Positions 25,709-35,543 are shown, counted from the first letter of the stretch. The stretch is 62,460 nucleotides of DNA from Candidatus Apopatosoma intestinale (GCA_003524145.1 DODZ01000042.1:1-62460); one strand, 5' to 3'. Notes: a model not told the origin generated them from the sequence alone. Made by a program: numbers and translations.

Positions 25709-26995
25709 ATGTCATTTACACGAAAAGAAATAGCAAAAAATGTCTTTGTTAATACCGTGGCAACCGACAAGTTCAAATCCGACTTTATCAGAATAGCCTT
25801 TGTTATGCCGCTTTCAAAAGAAAAAGCGGCGGCAAATGCTCTTGTTCCTTATGTTCTCAAAAGGGGAACGGAGAAATATCCCGATATCGGTGCCATCCGC
25901 AGGCAGCTTGAATCGCTCTATGACTCCGGCATATGGGCAAATATCGGCAAGCGCGGTGATACACAGATAATAAATATAAACGCAGGCATGCTCGCAAATA
26001 AATATTCCATGGACGGAACGGACATTACCGGCGGCATGCTTGAGATGATATCGCAGATGCTCTTCCACCCCGTGCTTGAAAGCGGCACTTTCAGGAGCGA
26101 ATATGTTGAGAGCGAAAAGGCAAAGCTTGCCGACGCTGTCCGCGCCGATGCCAACAACAAGATAGCATATGCAAACCGCCGCGTGCGCGAGGAGATGTAC
26201 CGCGGCGAAGCCTATGCAGAGAGCGAAAAGGGAAGCGCGGAGACCATTTCGGCGCTCACACCCGAGCGCGTCTACGCGGCGTACCTTGACTTGCTTGCAA
26301 ACGCGAGAATAGAGATTTCCGCCGTCGGAAATATGGATTTCGATAAGGTTACGGCGGCTTTTGAAGCCATGTTCGCAGGCGTTTGCCGCGGTGCCGGTTA
26401 TGACCTTAAAACAGAGGTTGTCCGCGAGCCTAAGGGCGAGCCGAAGACTGTCTATGAGCATCAGAATATCGGTCAGGGCAAGCTCGCACTTGGCTTTCGT
26501 GCCGGCTGCTGCCGCGAGGACGATGATTTTCTCGTGATGCAGATGGTGTCCGTCATTTTCGGCGGAAGCACGAGCAGCAAGCTCTTTATGAATGTGCGCG
26601 AGCGCCTCAGCCTTTGCTACTATTGCAGTGCGGGCTATGACGCGGTAAAGGGCGCGATATTCGTAAACAGCGGCATCGAATTTGCAAAGAAAAAGCAGGC
26701 GATAAGCGAGATTATCGCTCAGCTTGAGAGCGTCAAGCGCGGCGAGATAAGCGATACGGAAATCTCCGACGCGAAGAACACTCTCATAAACAGTCTGCGT
26801 TCGATAACGGATAAGACAAGTCAGATAGCGGGCTGGTGCTTTGAATGCGCGATATGCGGCATATCGGAAACTCCGGAGGAGCGCATGGCAAAGATAAATG
26901 CCATCACAAAGGAGCAGGTAGTGGCGAGAGCGCAGAGCATAAAGCTTGATACGATATATTTCCTTTGCGGAACGGAGGTAGCGGAAGATGAGTGA
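25709..26995 (+). CDS. ymfF: M16-family peptidase-like protein YmfF (inactive type)
   Basis: A 428-residue M16-fold protein that lacks the zinc-binding HXXEH motif at the N-terminus, as is normal for YmfF. It should form a heterodimer with the active YmfH encoded directly downstream, much like mitochondrial processing peptidase subunits. Family relatives are annotated in connection with EF-P modification in Bacillus, and with processing of modified peptides, but the target is unknown. The last 8 bases overlap the ymfH start. Confidence 0.88.
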   Translation: MSFTRKEIAKNVFVNTVATDKFKSDFIRIAFVMPLSKEKAAANALVPYVLKRGTEKYPDIGAIRRQLESLYDSGIWANIGKRGDTQIININAGMLANKYSMDGTDITGGMLEMISQMLFHPVLESGTFRSEYVESEKAKLADAVRADANNKIAYANRRVREEMYRGEAYAESEKGSAETISALTPERVYAAYLDLLANARIEISAVGNMDFDKVTAAFEAMFAGVCRGAGYDLKTEVVREPKGEPKTVYEHQNIGQGKLALGFRAGCCREDDDFLVMQMVSVIFGGSTSSKLFMNVRERLSLCYYCSAGYDAVKGAIFVNSGIEFAKKKQAISEIIAQLESVKRGEISDTEISDAKNTLINSLRSITDKTSQIAGWCFECAICGISETPEERMAKINAITKEQVVARAQSIKLDTIYFLCGTEVAEDE

Positions 26996-28271
26996 GCTTA
27001 AACTTACCGAAAACAAGGCTCTGGGCGAAAAATATTATTATACGCACCACAAGAGCGGACTTGATATCTATATCATACCGAAAAACTTCACTACAAGCTA
27101 TGCCTTATTCAGCACGAAATACGGCGCGATAGACAACTGCTTCAGGCTTGCGGGCGATAAGGAATTTACCCGCGTGCCGGACGGCATAGCGCACTTCCTC
27201 GAGCACAAGATGTTTGAAAACGAGGACGGAAGCGATACCTTTGCCCGCTTTGCCAAATACGGCGCGGATGCGAACGCCTTTACAGGCTCTGCGATGACGG
27301 CGTATCTTTTCTCCTGCTCCGACCATTTTGAGGAAAATCTCGAAATACTGCTCGATTATGTCACAAAGCCGTATTACACGCCCGAGACTGTGGCAAAGGA
27401 GCAGGGTATCATCGGTCAGGAGATACGCATGGGCGAGGACAATCCTCACCGTGCGCTCTACTACAACCTGATGGACGCACTCTATAAGGACAATCAGATA
27501 AAGCTCAATGTTGCCGGCACGGTGGACTCTATCGCGAAGATAACCGACAAGCTGCTCTATAAATGCTATGAGGTTTTCTATAATCTCTCGAATATGATGC
27601 TTGTCGTAAATACGGCGGAAAACCCCGAGACCGTTTTGCGCGTGGCTGATAAGATTCTTCCCATTCAGGAGCCGAAGGAAATTATACGCTCGTATAACAG
27701 CGAGAAGCCCGAAGTAAACAAGAAGCGCGTGGTAGCCGAATTTGAGGTTGCAAAGCCGCTCTTCTATATCGGCGTAAAGGATATAAAGATTTCCGCAGAT
27801 CCGCTCGAGAGAGCAAAGAAGCAGGCGACAGGTGATATACTCACGGAGCTTCTCTTCGGTGCTTCCTCCGCTTTCGGTATCGAAATGTATGAGAGCGGGC
27901 TGGCAAACGGCTTTGCCGCATCGTTCGATCATGACAGAAATTCATCCGTCGTATATATTCAGGGCGAGAGCGATGATCCCGAGAAGGTCTATGAAAAGGT
28001 GGTTTCCCATACCGAAGAGGCAAAGAAAAACGGCTTTGACCGCGCGGATTTTGAGCGCATAAAGAGAGCCGAATATGCTTCATATATCAAAAGCTTCGAT
28101 TCCACGGAGCTGGCGGAAACCTTCACATATGCCCTGCATGACGGGCTCGACTGGCTCGCATACGGCGATATCCTCGCGGGGGTGACATATGATGATGTCA
28201 TGGCTCTGCTCCCCGAGCTTTTCGATGAGAAATATTATGCGATGAGTATAGTCAAGCCCATCAGCAAGTAA
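26988..28271 (+). CDS. ymfH: M16-family zinc metallopeptidase YmfH
   Basis: The 427-residue catalytic partner of YmfF. The inverted zinc motif HFLEH stands near residue 66 (GIAHFLEHKMFE), with the distal Glu in EQGIIGQEIRMGEDNP near 142. The C-terminal half is the second M16 lobe. The start overlaps ymfF by 8 bases, with GGAGG upstream inside ymfF, so the two are translated together. lgt follows 24 bases later. Confidence 0.93.
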   Translation: MSELKLTENKALGEKYYYTHHKSGLDIYIIPKNFTTSYALFSTKYGAIDNCFRLAGDKEFTRVPDGIAHFLEHKMFENEDGSDTFARFAKYGADANAFTGSAMTAYLFSCSDHFEENLEILLDYVTKPYYTPETVAKEQGIIGQEIRMGEDNPHRALYYNLMDALYKDNQIKLNVAGTVDSIAKITDKLLYKCYEVFYNLSNMMLVVNTAENPETVLRVADKILPIQEPKEIIRSYNSEKPEVNKKRVVAEFEVAKPLFYIGVKDIKISADPLERAKKQATGDILTELLFGASSAFGIEMYESGLANGFAASFDHDRNSSVVYIQGESDDPEKVYEKVVSHTEEAKKNGFDRADFERIKRAEYASYIKSFDSTELAETFTYALHDGLDWLAYGDILAGVTYDDVMALLPELFDEKYYAMSIVKPISK

Positions 28272-28295
28272 AAAAGTGAAAAGGAGAAAAATTAT

Positions 28296-29678
28296 ATGAA
28301 TCCCTCCGAATATATTTCCATAATATCCTTTCCCGGGCTGGGCATAGGCGAATTTCCGGTAAACCGTCTTGCCTTTCGCCTTTTCGGAATTGATATAATG
28401 TGGTACGGCGTCATAATATGCTTCGGCATCATAGTGGCTTTTTCCTACCTCGCATGGCGTGCAAATCAGGTCGGAATCAATCTCGATGCCGTGCTTGACT
28501 ACACGCTCTGGACAGTCCCGATAGCGGTTCTCGGCGCGAGACTTTATTATGTGCTCTTCTCGCTGAAAGACCACAGCTACAGTTCATTCTGGGATGTGAT
28601 AAGCCCGCGTGACGGCGGTCTTGCAATCTACGGCGGCGTGATTGTCGGCGCACTGATGGTTTTCCTTGTGGCAAAGCACAAGAAGCAGTCCTTCTGCATG
28701 ATGGGCGATATGGTTATCCCGGGCGTCATGATAGCGCAGGCTATCGGCAGATGGGGCAACTTCATGAATGCGGAGGCATACGGCGGCGATACGACCCTGC
28801 CTTGGCGCATGGGTATACGCAAGCTCGGCATGTCGGAGACGCGATATGTTCACCCCACCTTCTTCTATGAATCTCTCTGGAATGTGATAGGCTTCGCGCT
28901 TATCAATATATTCTATAAGAAGCGCAAATTCCATGGGCAGATAATCCTCGAATATGCCTGCTGGTACGGACTCGGCAGAATGTTTATCGAAGGCTTGCGC
29001 ACAGACTCGCTTTATATCGGAAGCCTGCGTGTTTCCCAGATAGTGGCGGGTGTAGGTTTCGTTCTTTCTGCCGTGCTTATCGCTTTCCTGCTGATAAGGC
29101 ATAAGAAAATGGCGGCAAGCGGTGTTATCGGTAAGGATGAGATAGTGGATGTGGCTGTACTGCTCGGTATCAAGCCGCCGAAGTCCAGTCTTGCCATGAC
29201 GGGCGAGGTGCAGTTTGACACGAGCGAGTTTGAACGCACCGACAGCCTTGAGCAGTCGGAAGCAAAGAAACGCGCTATGGCAAGAAGCCCCTTTGAGCAG
29301 ACCGCGGAATTTTCAAATGATATAGCAAAGCCCGAATTTGAGGTAAACTACGAAAACGAGCAGTTCGGTACACCCGATGAATACAAGGACAAGACGGTAA
29401 TTCATACTTCTTCACGCGATAAGGTAATAGCGGAAGCGGAGGAAGCGATGGACGAGCAGATAGCCGAGGAAGAGAAGGAAGAGGCGGAAGCCGATGCCAA
29501 AGCGGAAGCACAAGCCGATGAAAAAGAAGAGGAATCGGCAGAGATAGAAGCGGAGGAGGAAGCTGAAGCAGAGGCGGAGGAAGAGACTGAAGCAAAAGCA
29601 GAAGCAAAAGCAAAAGCAGAAGTCGAAGCAAACGAAACTTCCGAGCCTGCCGAAAAGCAAGGCGAAAACAACGAATAA
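28296..29678 (+). CDS. lgt: Prolipoprotein diacylglyceryl transferase with long acidic C-terminal tail
   Basis: Lgt attaches diacylglycerol from phosphatidylglycerol to the lipobox cysteine of prelipoproteins; several such proteins are encoded in this window. Residues 1-270 are a complete Lgt: seven membrane segments, YGGVIVGA, and the signature GRWGNFMNAEAYGG. The protein is 460 residues, against about 270 usual. Residues about 290-460 are a hydrophilic, low-complexity extension that becomes almost pure Ala/Glu/Lys in the last 70. The tail is probably cytoplasmic and helical or disordered. Such extensions occur in some clostridial and actinobacterial Lgts; their role is unknown. Confidence 0.93.
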   Translation: MNPSEYISIISFPGLGIGEFPVNRLAFRLFGIDIMWYGVIICFGIIVAFSYLAWRANQVGINLDAVLDYTLWTVPIAVLGARLYYVLFSLKDHSYSSFWDVISPRDGGLAIYGGVIVGALMVFLVAKHKKQSFCMMGDMVIPGVMIAQAIGRWGNFMNAEAYGGDTTLPWRMGIRKLGMSETRYVHPTFFYESLWNVIGFALINIFYKKRKFHGQIILEYACWYGLGRMFIEGLRTDSLYIGSLRVSQIVAGVGFVLSAVLIAFLLIRHKKMAASGVIGKDEIVDVAVLLGIKPPKSSLAMTGEVQFDTSEFERTDSLEQSEAKKRAMARSPFEQTAEFSNDIAKPEFEVNYENEQFGTPDEYKDKTVIHTSSRDKVIAEAEEAMDEQIAEEEKEEAEADAKAEAQADEKEEESAEIEAEEEAEAEAEEETEAKAEAKAKAEVEANETSEPAEKQGENNE

Positions 29679-29698
29679 TAAAGACAGACTGCTATAGC

Positions 29699-29736
29699 AA
29701 AATACCGGTTGCAGCGTTCGCTGCAACCGGTATTTT
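29699..29736. terminator. Bidirectional terminator between lgt and yfhO
   Basis: A 17-bp perfect stem AAAATACCGGTTGCAGC / GCTGCAACCGGTATTTT with a GTTC loop. Confidence 0.92.
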
Positions 29737-29752
29737 CTGGTTTTTACTTTAT

Positions 29753-32700
29753 TTACTCTGCGTCGGGAGCATCATCGGGTTTGGATTCCGATTTATCTTC
29801 CGTTTCTGTACCATCGGAAGCTACTGTGTTATTACTTATTTCCGCATTGGTGCTTTCTGCCTGCTCCGCATCCGCGCCGTTTTCAAACTTTATGGTGAAA
29901 GATTCGTATGCCGCATCTGCGTCGCCGCTTTCCGGCATTTCCTCTGCGACCTCATGCGCCTCACCCTCGATTACGGCGGGTGTGCCGTCGTTTATAAATT
30001 CGCCGAGGAATTTCGCCTTTGCGAAAACCTTGCTTCTCACTTTTTTCACCTTTGTTATAATAATGAAGAAAGCGAAAAGCACGATACCGACGCCGCTCGC
30101 GATAAATCCGATGACATAGCATTTCGGCATATAGCGGAATTCGAGCGTATGGAAGCCTTCCTCAACCTCAAATGAGAGAAGAGCGCTGAGTGTGCGGTGT
30201 GTTTCCACCTTTTTGCCGTCTACATAAACATTCCAGCCGGCATCGTAAGGGATGGTTGTGAATACGAGGGTTTGCTCATCTGTTACGGTGATTTCACCCT
30301 TGAGATGGGAATTTCCGTGTTTTTCGACATACATTCCGCAACTGTCAAGTGCGTTTATTGCTTCTGTCATCGCGTTGTAGTCAACGCAGTAGAAGTAATA
30401 ATCCGATTCTCTGGAGAAATATGTCGCATCCTTTTTCAGGCGAAGCTCGGCGACTATTTTTGTTCCCTTCTTGAAGGAGCCGATATTCAGAATACCCGAG
30501 GTATCCTTGAAATATTCGCTGATGAACTTGCCGTTTACATAGAGATCGCAGGTTTTCTGGAAGTTATCGGCAGGGAAGTGAACATATATATCGCCGTCCT
30601 GCGGAGCTGTCAGCGTGAAGGTAACCTTTGCGCCGTCCGTTGCCTTGTCAAAGGTATAGTAAGGCGTATCGTGAACCTGCTGATTGCCGTCCTTGTCGAT
30701 ATACTTTGTCGGGTGGGTATAGCTGATACCCATATTGCAGTTTTCATAATCTATAGTGGCGCTGATTCCCTTGAAAACATTGCTGCGGAAGCCTGTTCCC
30801 GAGAGCATTTCGAGAATCATGTTATTCTGAAATTCCAGTCCCGTTATCGTTCCGCTGATATCGCCGAGGTCTGCTGTGAGTATACTCGGGCTGACACCGT
30901 ATGCTATCGGCAGAGCCTTGGTATTCTGCATGGCATATATGGTATCATCGCTCTTGATATATTTATAGTATTTTGTCCCGCTCTCGGCAACGGTATATAT
31001 TTTCGGGTCGAGAGTATCGTTTTCCGTTATCACATATTTGATCCCGAGCAGTGCATCGGAAAGCGGTGTGCCGCCGACATAATATGTGTAGTGGCTCTGC
31101 GATGTATAGCCGAGGGAATTCATAAATTTGATGACGGAGGAATTGAGCGTGGAGGTGGAATGTGCTATGCCGTTGAAGCCGAAAGCCATCGGCATATTGA
31201 CCGCGTTTCTGTATAGCGGGCGCACCATTTCCATTCTGTAGAATGATTTGTCGCCGGCAAGAACCTTATTTACGACATCCTGACTGCGCAGTATCGCGCC
31301 TCGGTATGAGGAATAATTTTCTTTTGTGCCGTTGTTTTCCAGAAAGTTGTCATATTTTACCGCGCCGACATCCGTCTGCTCTTCTGCGATGGTTATCAGC
31401 GTGTTTGCAAACATTTCCACGCATACGACTATGGCGAGGATAAACGCCGCCGAGCTTTCATATGACCTGTTCGAGAGCAGATTGAGCACTATCACATATG
31501 CCGCAATAAGCACGAGTGTAAGGAATATGCAGGTGGCATCATCGAGCGGATTCTGCTTTGTATCCTGATCAAAAACATAATCCAGCTTCTGTATAATCAT
31601 GACGACTACGGCAAGTATCGCGCAGACCGCGCCGACCTGACCGAATTTTATTTTTTCTATATGAGCCACGGCATCATATGCCATGACTATGATGAAAAAC
31701 GAGAAAACAAACGAATATCTGTAGTTCAGCCAGTTCGGAGCGGAGAAGCCGTGCCATACAAGGTCTATGGCATTTATGCTGAAGCTGAAAAGCAGTACCG
31801 CGAGAAGCATGGAGGCACACACCTTCTGCTTCTTTGTGATTGCGGGAGACATATAATAAAGCGGAATGGCGATGAGCGCGAGCAGACCGCTGTATATCAT
31901 CGGGAGTCCCGTAGGACGCACAGAGTCATAGGAGCCGGGCAGGAGCTTGACGATGAGGTCAAGAAAATCAAACCGCAACGAAAAACTGTAAGAGGGATTT
32001 GAGAAGTCGGATTTACCGAAGGTGAGTGAGTAGTATGCCGCGATAAGCATGAATGCCGCGATAAGAAGCGAAATCAGAGTAAAGAAGGCAAAACGCATAA
32101 ATGTGCGGAAGCCGTAGGTTTTGAAAAAAGATATTTTCTTTTCGCCCTTATATATAAGCTCATCGCGCTTGAGGCTGTAATAATAAAGGAAATAGAAAAA
32201 GGTGAATATACCGCACATATAACCGATATAGTAATTGGTTATGAAAATCATAGTGAGCGAGACGGTATAGAGAATAAATTTCCGTTCTTTTATCAGCGCC
32301 TCAAGTCCGAGTATCAGCAGAGGCAGGAAAATCATGGCGTCGAGCCACATGGGGTTTGCCAGCTGAACAACGGAATATGCGCAGAGAGCATACATCAGCG
32401 AAAAGGCTATTGTGTGCATCTGCGAGATGAAGCGTGTCTTATGGATATAGTAGCCGAAGGTGAGTCCCATGAAGCCTACCTTGCAAAGCTGGATGGTCAT
32501 CATGGCGTCTGCTATTCTGTCCTTCGGGAAAAGCGCGAATATTATATTGAGCGGGCTCGCGCCGTAATATGCAACGATACCCATAAATTCGCCGCCGAGC
32601 GTGCGCTTCCATGAATAAAGCCAGCTTCCGCCCTGCGTCAGCAGTCGGCGTATTTCCTCATAATAGTAAATATACTGCGCCTGAAGGTCAAGCGTGAGCA

Positions 32701-32887
32701 CGCTGCTGTTTCCGAACGGATGCGTGCCGAGGCAGGCATAAACACCGAGCAGAATGGTAAACGGCAGGAAAAACGCCGCCAGCAGATATAAATATTCGCT
32801 GTGCTTCAGACGGAACAGGAAGCGTGCGAATTTTCCCTCCGGCGGAAGCATAATGGCGATGTCGCCGTTTTGTTCTTTCCGTTTCAT
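29753..32887 (-). CDS. YfhO-family membrane protein
   Basis: A 1044-residue membrane protein with about 12-14 hydrophobic segments in the first 520 residues, an extracellular domain (about 520-930) and one more segment near 940-965 (VIGFIASGVGIVLFAFF). The juxtamembrane motif (YDAGWNVYVDGKKVE, then LEFRYMP) is typical of YfhO. YfhO proteins are GT-C-fold glycosyltransferase-like enzymes implicated in glycosylation of lipoteichoic acid or surface glycolipids. The remaining tail of about 70 residues is acidic. GAGG precedes the start. Monocistronic. Confidence 0.9.
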   Translation of the reverse strand: MKRKEQNGDIAIMLPPEGKFARFLFRLKHSEYLYLLAAFFLPFTILLGVYACLGTHPFGNSSVLTLDLQAQYIYYYEEIRRLLTQGGSWLYSWKRTLGGEFMGIVAYYGASPLNIIFALFPKDRIADAMMTIQLCKVGFMGLTFGYYIHKTRFISQMHTIAFSLMYALCAYSVVQLANPMWLDAMIFLPLLILGLEALIKERKFILYTVSLTMIFITNYYIGYMCGIFTFFYFLYYYSLKRDELIYKGEKKISFFKTYGFRTFMRFAFFTLISLLIAAFMLIAAYYSLTFGKSDFSNPSYSFSLRFDFLDLIVKLLPGSYDSVRPTGLPMIYSGLLALIAIPLYYMSPAITKKQKVCASMLLAVLLFSFSINAIDLVWHGFSAPNWLNYRYSFVFSFFIIVMAYDAVAHIEKIKFGQVGAVCAILAVVVMIIQKLDYVFDQDTKQNPLDDATCIFLTLVLIAAYVIVLNLLSNRSYESSAAFILAIVVCVEMFANTLITIAEEQTDVGAVKYDNFLENNGTKENYSSYRGAILRSQDVVNKVLAGDKSFYRMEMVRPLYRNAVNMPMAFGFNGIAHSTSTLNSSVIKFMNSLGYTSQSHYTYYVGGTPLSDALLGIKYVITENDTLDPKIYTVAESGTKYYKYIKSDDTIYAMQNTKALPIAYGVSPSILTADLGDISGTITGLEFQNNMILEMLSGTGFRSNVFKGISATIDYENCNMGISYTHPTKYIDKDGNQQVHDTPYYTFDKATDGAKVTFTLTAPQDGDIYVHFPADNFQKTCDLYVNGKFISEYFKDTSGILNIGSFKKGTKIVAELRLKKDATYFSRESDYYFYCVDYNAMTEAINALDSCGMYVEKHGNSHLKGEITVTDEQTLVFTTIPYDAGWNVYVDGKKVETHRTLSALLSFEVEEGFHTLEFRYMPKCYVIGFIASGVGIVLFAFFIIITKVKKVRSKVFAKAKFLGEFINDGTPAVIEGEAHEVAEEMPESGDADAAYESFTIKFENGADAEQAESTNAEISNNTVASDGTETEDKSESKPDDAPDAE

Positions 32888-32951
32888 TTGAATATCCTCT
32901 TTCCGATAATGTTTTTGTATTTTCCGTGCTGTCCTTTTCTATAATGGTATA

Positions 32952-32980
32952 AGTATACCATAAATTTTGTAAATAATCAA
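32952..32980 (-). promoter_or_regulatory. Promoter of the yfhO-like gene
   Basis: On the minus strand TTGATT (32980-32975), 17-bp spacer, TATACT (32957-32952). Confidence 0.75.
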
Positions 32981-33039
32981 TAAGGGGGAGCAAAAAGAAA
33001 GATATTTCTCCGAAAAAAATAAAATAATTTAAAATCCTA

Positions 33040-33068
33040 TAGACATTTTCCGATTTTAATGGTAAAAT
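33040..33068 (+). promoter_or_regulatory. Promoter of the vanY-like gene
   Basis: TAGACA at 33040-33045 and TAAAAT at 33063-33068 with a 17-bp spacer, divergent from the yfhO promoter. Confidence 0.7.
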
Positions 33069-33105
33069 ATATATTACAATTACCCGATGCAAAACGGAGG
33101 ACAAA

Positions 33106-34230
33106 ATGAACTTCGACGAAAACAGAAACAACGATTACAGAAGCTACTCTGCAAATGCCGGAGGCGGGCAGGGAGCAAAAAGACCTCAGGGTCATAAAAA
33201 GATTAAATTCAAGCCGAATAAGGAGGGTATGACAGCACTTCTTTCACTCCTTCTTATTGTAGTGCTCGTTATCGTACTGCTTGTGCTCGCAATAAAGGCA
33301 ATAGCAAGCAAGAAGCCCGAGAAAACGGCGGAAACCACCACCGTTGCTACTACCGAAACCACCGTCGATCCGCTCTCGGTTGTTCCTGAGTGGCGCAAGA
33401 ATTATGTAAATAAGCCCTATGCCACTGACGATGTTCACAAGGGCAAGCTTATACTCGTAAACAATTCCGTTGAATACAAATTTCCGACAGCCGCGGAGGA
33501 ATCGCGCGATATCGTTTCTCTCTGGGGTCAGGAGGGATATAATACTAATTATGTTCTCGGCATAGATGCAAGGCTGCGCCGCGATATCATAATGCCGATG
33601 AACAAGATGTTCACCGATCTGAAAGCCGCTCTGCCGGAGACCTTTGAGACAGGTGCCGACGGCAAAACCGATAAGATAATAGTAGCCAGCGGCTATCGCG
33701 ATTACAATCGCCAGCAGAGTGTTTATAACCGCACCATTGAAGAGATGGGCGAAGAGGTCGGCAAATATTACGCCACAAATCCCGGCTTCAGCGAGCATCA
33801 TACGGGACTTGCAATCGACCTCAAGATTTTCACGCACAAGGGTGCGACAGTCGATTTCAACGCCGCTCAGCAGGAATGGCTTGTAAAGAACTGTGCGAAA
33901 TACGGCTTTGTTCTCCGCTATGACGGCGCAAAGGTGGATATAACAAAAATTCTGCATGAATCATGGCATTTTCGCTATGTCGGCGTGCCTCATTCCGCAT
34001 ATATGACGGAAAACAATCTTTGTCTTGAAGAATATATCGACCTGCTTAGAAATAATTATTCTTATTCCGACAAGCCGCTTGAATACAGCTATGAGGGCGT
34101 CGATTATCTCATATATTTCTGCCCTGCGCAGTCCGGTGAATCAGTGACCTTCGTTCCCGTTCCCGCAAGCGGAGAATATACCGTTTCCGGCAACAACGTG
34201 GACGGCTTCATCGTCACGGTAACAAAATAA
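33106..34230 (+). CDS. D-alanyl-D-alanine carboxypeptidase, VanY/M15 family
   Basis: The 374-residue zinc peptidase trims the terminal D-Ala from peptidoglycan stem peptides. A cytoplasmic basic stretch is followed by one membrane anchor (residues about 45-67) and a Thr-rich spacer, so the catalytic domain lies outside the cell. The M15 motifs are SGYRDYNRQQSVYNR, FSEHHTGLAIDL (His and Asp ligands) and ESWHFRYVG (catalytic Glu and third His). About 70 extra residues after the domain have no recognised fold. No van resistance genes are nearby, so housekeeping wall trimming is likely. Confidence 0.93.
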   Translation: MNFDENRNNDYRSYSANAGGGQGAKRPQGHKKIKFKPNKEGMTALLSLLLIVVLVIVLLVLAIKAIASKKPEKTAETTTVATTETTVDPLSVVPEWRKNYVNKPYATDDVHKGKLILVNNSVEYKFPTAAEESRDIVSLWGQEGYNTNYVLGIDARLRRDIIMPMNKMFTDLKAALPETFETGADGKTDKIIVASGYRDYNRQQSVYNRTIEEMGEEVGKYYATNPGFSEHHTGLAIDLKIFTHKGATVDFNAAQQEWLVKNCAKYGFVLRYDGAKVDITKILHESWHFRYVGVPHSAYMTENNLCLEEYIDLLRNNYSYSDKPLEYSYEGVDYLIYFCPAQSGESVTFVPVPASGEYTVSGNNVDGFIVTVTK

Positions 34231-34231
34231 A

Positions 34232-34948
34232 ATGGCACTCTGGAACCCTTGGCACGGGTGCGACAAATACAGCGCGGGCTGTATGCATTGCTATGTCTAC
34301 AGGACAGATTCGCGCTTTGAAAAAGACAGCCGCTTGGTGACAAAAAACGCGGATTTTGATCTGCCGGTGCGTCTTTCCCGTGACGGAACATATAAGCTTC
34401 AGCCCGACGGCGAGCCTGTATACACCTGCTTTACCTCGGATTTTTTCCTCGATAAGGCGGACGCATGGCGCGACGAATGCTGGCAGATGATACATCGCCG
34501 TCCCGACCTTGACTTTCTGATAATAACGAAGCGTATCGTCCGCTTTGCCGAATGTGTCCCCGCCGACTGGGGCGAGGGCTACGGCAATGTGACGATATGC
34601 TGCACCGTGGAAAACGAAGAAGAAGCAAAAAGGCGGCTTCCCATTTTTCTCGAGGCGAAAATACGCCGCAAAATGATAATCTGCGAGCCGCTGCTTTCGA
34701 AAATAGACCTTTCGCCTTATCTTTCGGATAAGATTGAGGGTGTTATCTGCGGCGGCGAATCGGGAAACGAAGCCCGCATCTGCGACTATGATTGGGTGCT
34801 TGACATTCGCGCACAATGTGAAAAGGCGGGCGTGCCGTTTCATTTCAAGCAGACCGGAGCAAGGTTTAAAAAAGACGGCAAGATTTATCGTATACCGCGA
34901 AAATTTCAGCATTCACAGGCAAAAAAGGCGGGAATAGATTTGAAATAA
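34232..34948 (+). CDS. DUF5131 (Gp37/Gp68-like) protein
   Basis: A 238-residue protein of the DUF5131 family, first noticed in mycobacteriophages (Gp37/Gp68). The N-terminus (WNPWHGCDKYSAGCMHCYVYR) has three closely spaced cysteines, C-X6-C-X2-C, resembling a radical-SAM-like cluster site. Other family hallmarks are ITKRIVRF, CEPLLSKIDL and GGESGNEAR. Its reaction is unknown. The ATG follows the vanY stop codon by one base, so it is co-transcribed with it. A clear terminator follows. Confidence 0.85.
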   Translation: MALWNPWHGCDKYSAGCMHCYVYRTDSRFEKDSRLVTKNADFDLPVRLSRDGTYKLQPDGEPVYTCFTSDFFLDKADAWRDECWQMIHRRPDLDFLIITKRIVRFAECVPADWGEGYGNVTICCTVENEEEAKRRLPIFLEAKIRRKMIICEPLLSKIDLSPYLSDKIEGVICGGESGNEARICDYDWVLDIRAQCEKAGVPFHFKQTGARFKKDGKIYRIPRKFQHSQAKKAGIDLK

Positions 34949-34950
34949 CA

Positions 34951-34980
34951 AACCGACAGGGGCTCCTGTCGGTTTTGTTT
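34951..34980. terminator. Terminator of the vanY-DUF5131 unit
   Basis: AACCGACAGG-GGCT-CCTGTCGGTT followed by TTGTTT, just 3 bases after the DUF5131 stop. Confidence 0.88.
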
Positions 34981-34982
34981 AT

Positions 34983-35543
34983 TTATCCTTCTGCGTTATT
35001 TCTGAAAAAAATACCCTTTGTTTTTGCATTGTATTCCTTTGCCATGATGTGCAATATCAGCTCTTCCGCGGAAGAAAATGCAGCTATTGTACATGCTGCA
35101 AAGCAAAGCACCGTATAGCAGGGCAGAGCGAGATAATACGGTATCAGGAAAACGGCAAATCCAGTTGCTTTGTTGAGATAAGTATGGAGAGAAGCAAAGC
35201 GGCGATATTTCACAGCCGCGGTCGCATATGCGCATAACCGCAGGAAAAGCACCGCACCGAGAAACCACCAGATGGCATGCGGAAGCATTTCATACATGAC
35301 AGGAAAGAGTCTTATCAGCATGACAGTGTAGAATATGAGGTCTGCCACGGAATCGAGTTTGGCTCCGAAATCGCTCTCGGTGCCGCTTTTCCTTGCCGCC
35401 CAGCCGTCGAGTACATCTGTCAGTCCTGTCAGTGTATACACGATATAGTAGACCGGCGAGAGCGGCACGAGGAAAAGCAAAGCTATCGCACCGCATATGC
35501 GCAGTCCTGTTATGATATCTGCAATATTTCTGTATATTTTCAT
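34983..35543 (-). CDS. CDP-alcohol phosphatidyltransferase family protein
   Basis: A 186-residue membrane enzyme with the CDP-alcohol phosphotransferase motif DGWAAR(X8)G(X3)D(X3)D, seen as DGWAARKSGTESDFGAKLD...D near residues 42-64, and five to six hydrophobic segments. Relatives include PgsA and cardiolipin or phosphatidylinositol synthases; the acceptor alcohol is not evident. The start overlaps the ABC permease stop codon (ATGA), making it the third gene of the ABC operon. Confidence 0.88.
   Translation of the reverse strand: MKIYRNIADIITGLRICGAIALLFLVPLSPVYYIVYTLTGLTDVLDGWAARKSGTESDFGAKLDSVADLIFYTVMLIRLFPVMYEMLPHAIWWFLGAVLFLRLCAYATAAVKYRRFASLHTYLNKATGFAVFLIPYYLALPCYTVLCFAACTIAAFSSAEELILHIMAKEYNAKTKGIFFRNNAEG

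Noticed and set aside
25814..27016. 400-residue minus-strand open frame opposite ymfF
   Set aside because: Same reason: no domain, low-complexity composition, fully antisense to a conserved gene.
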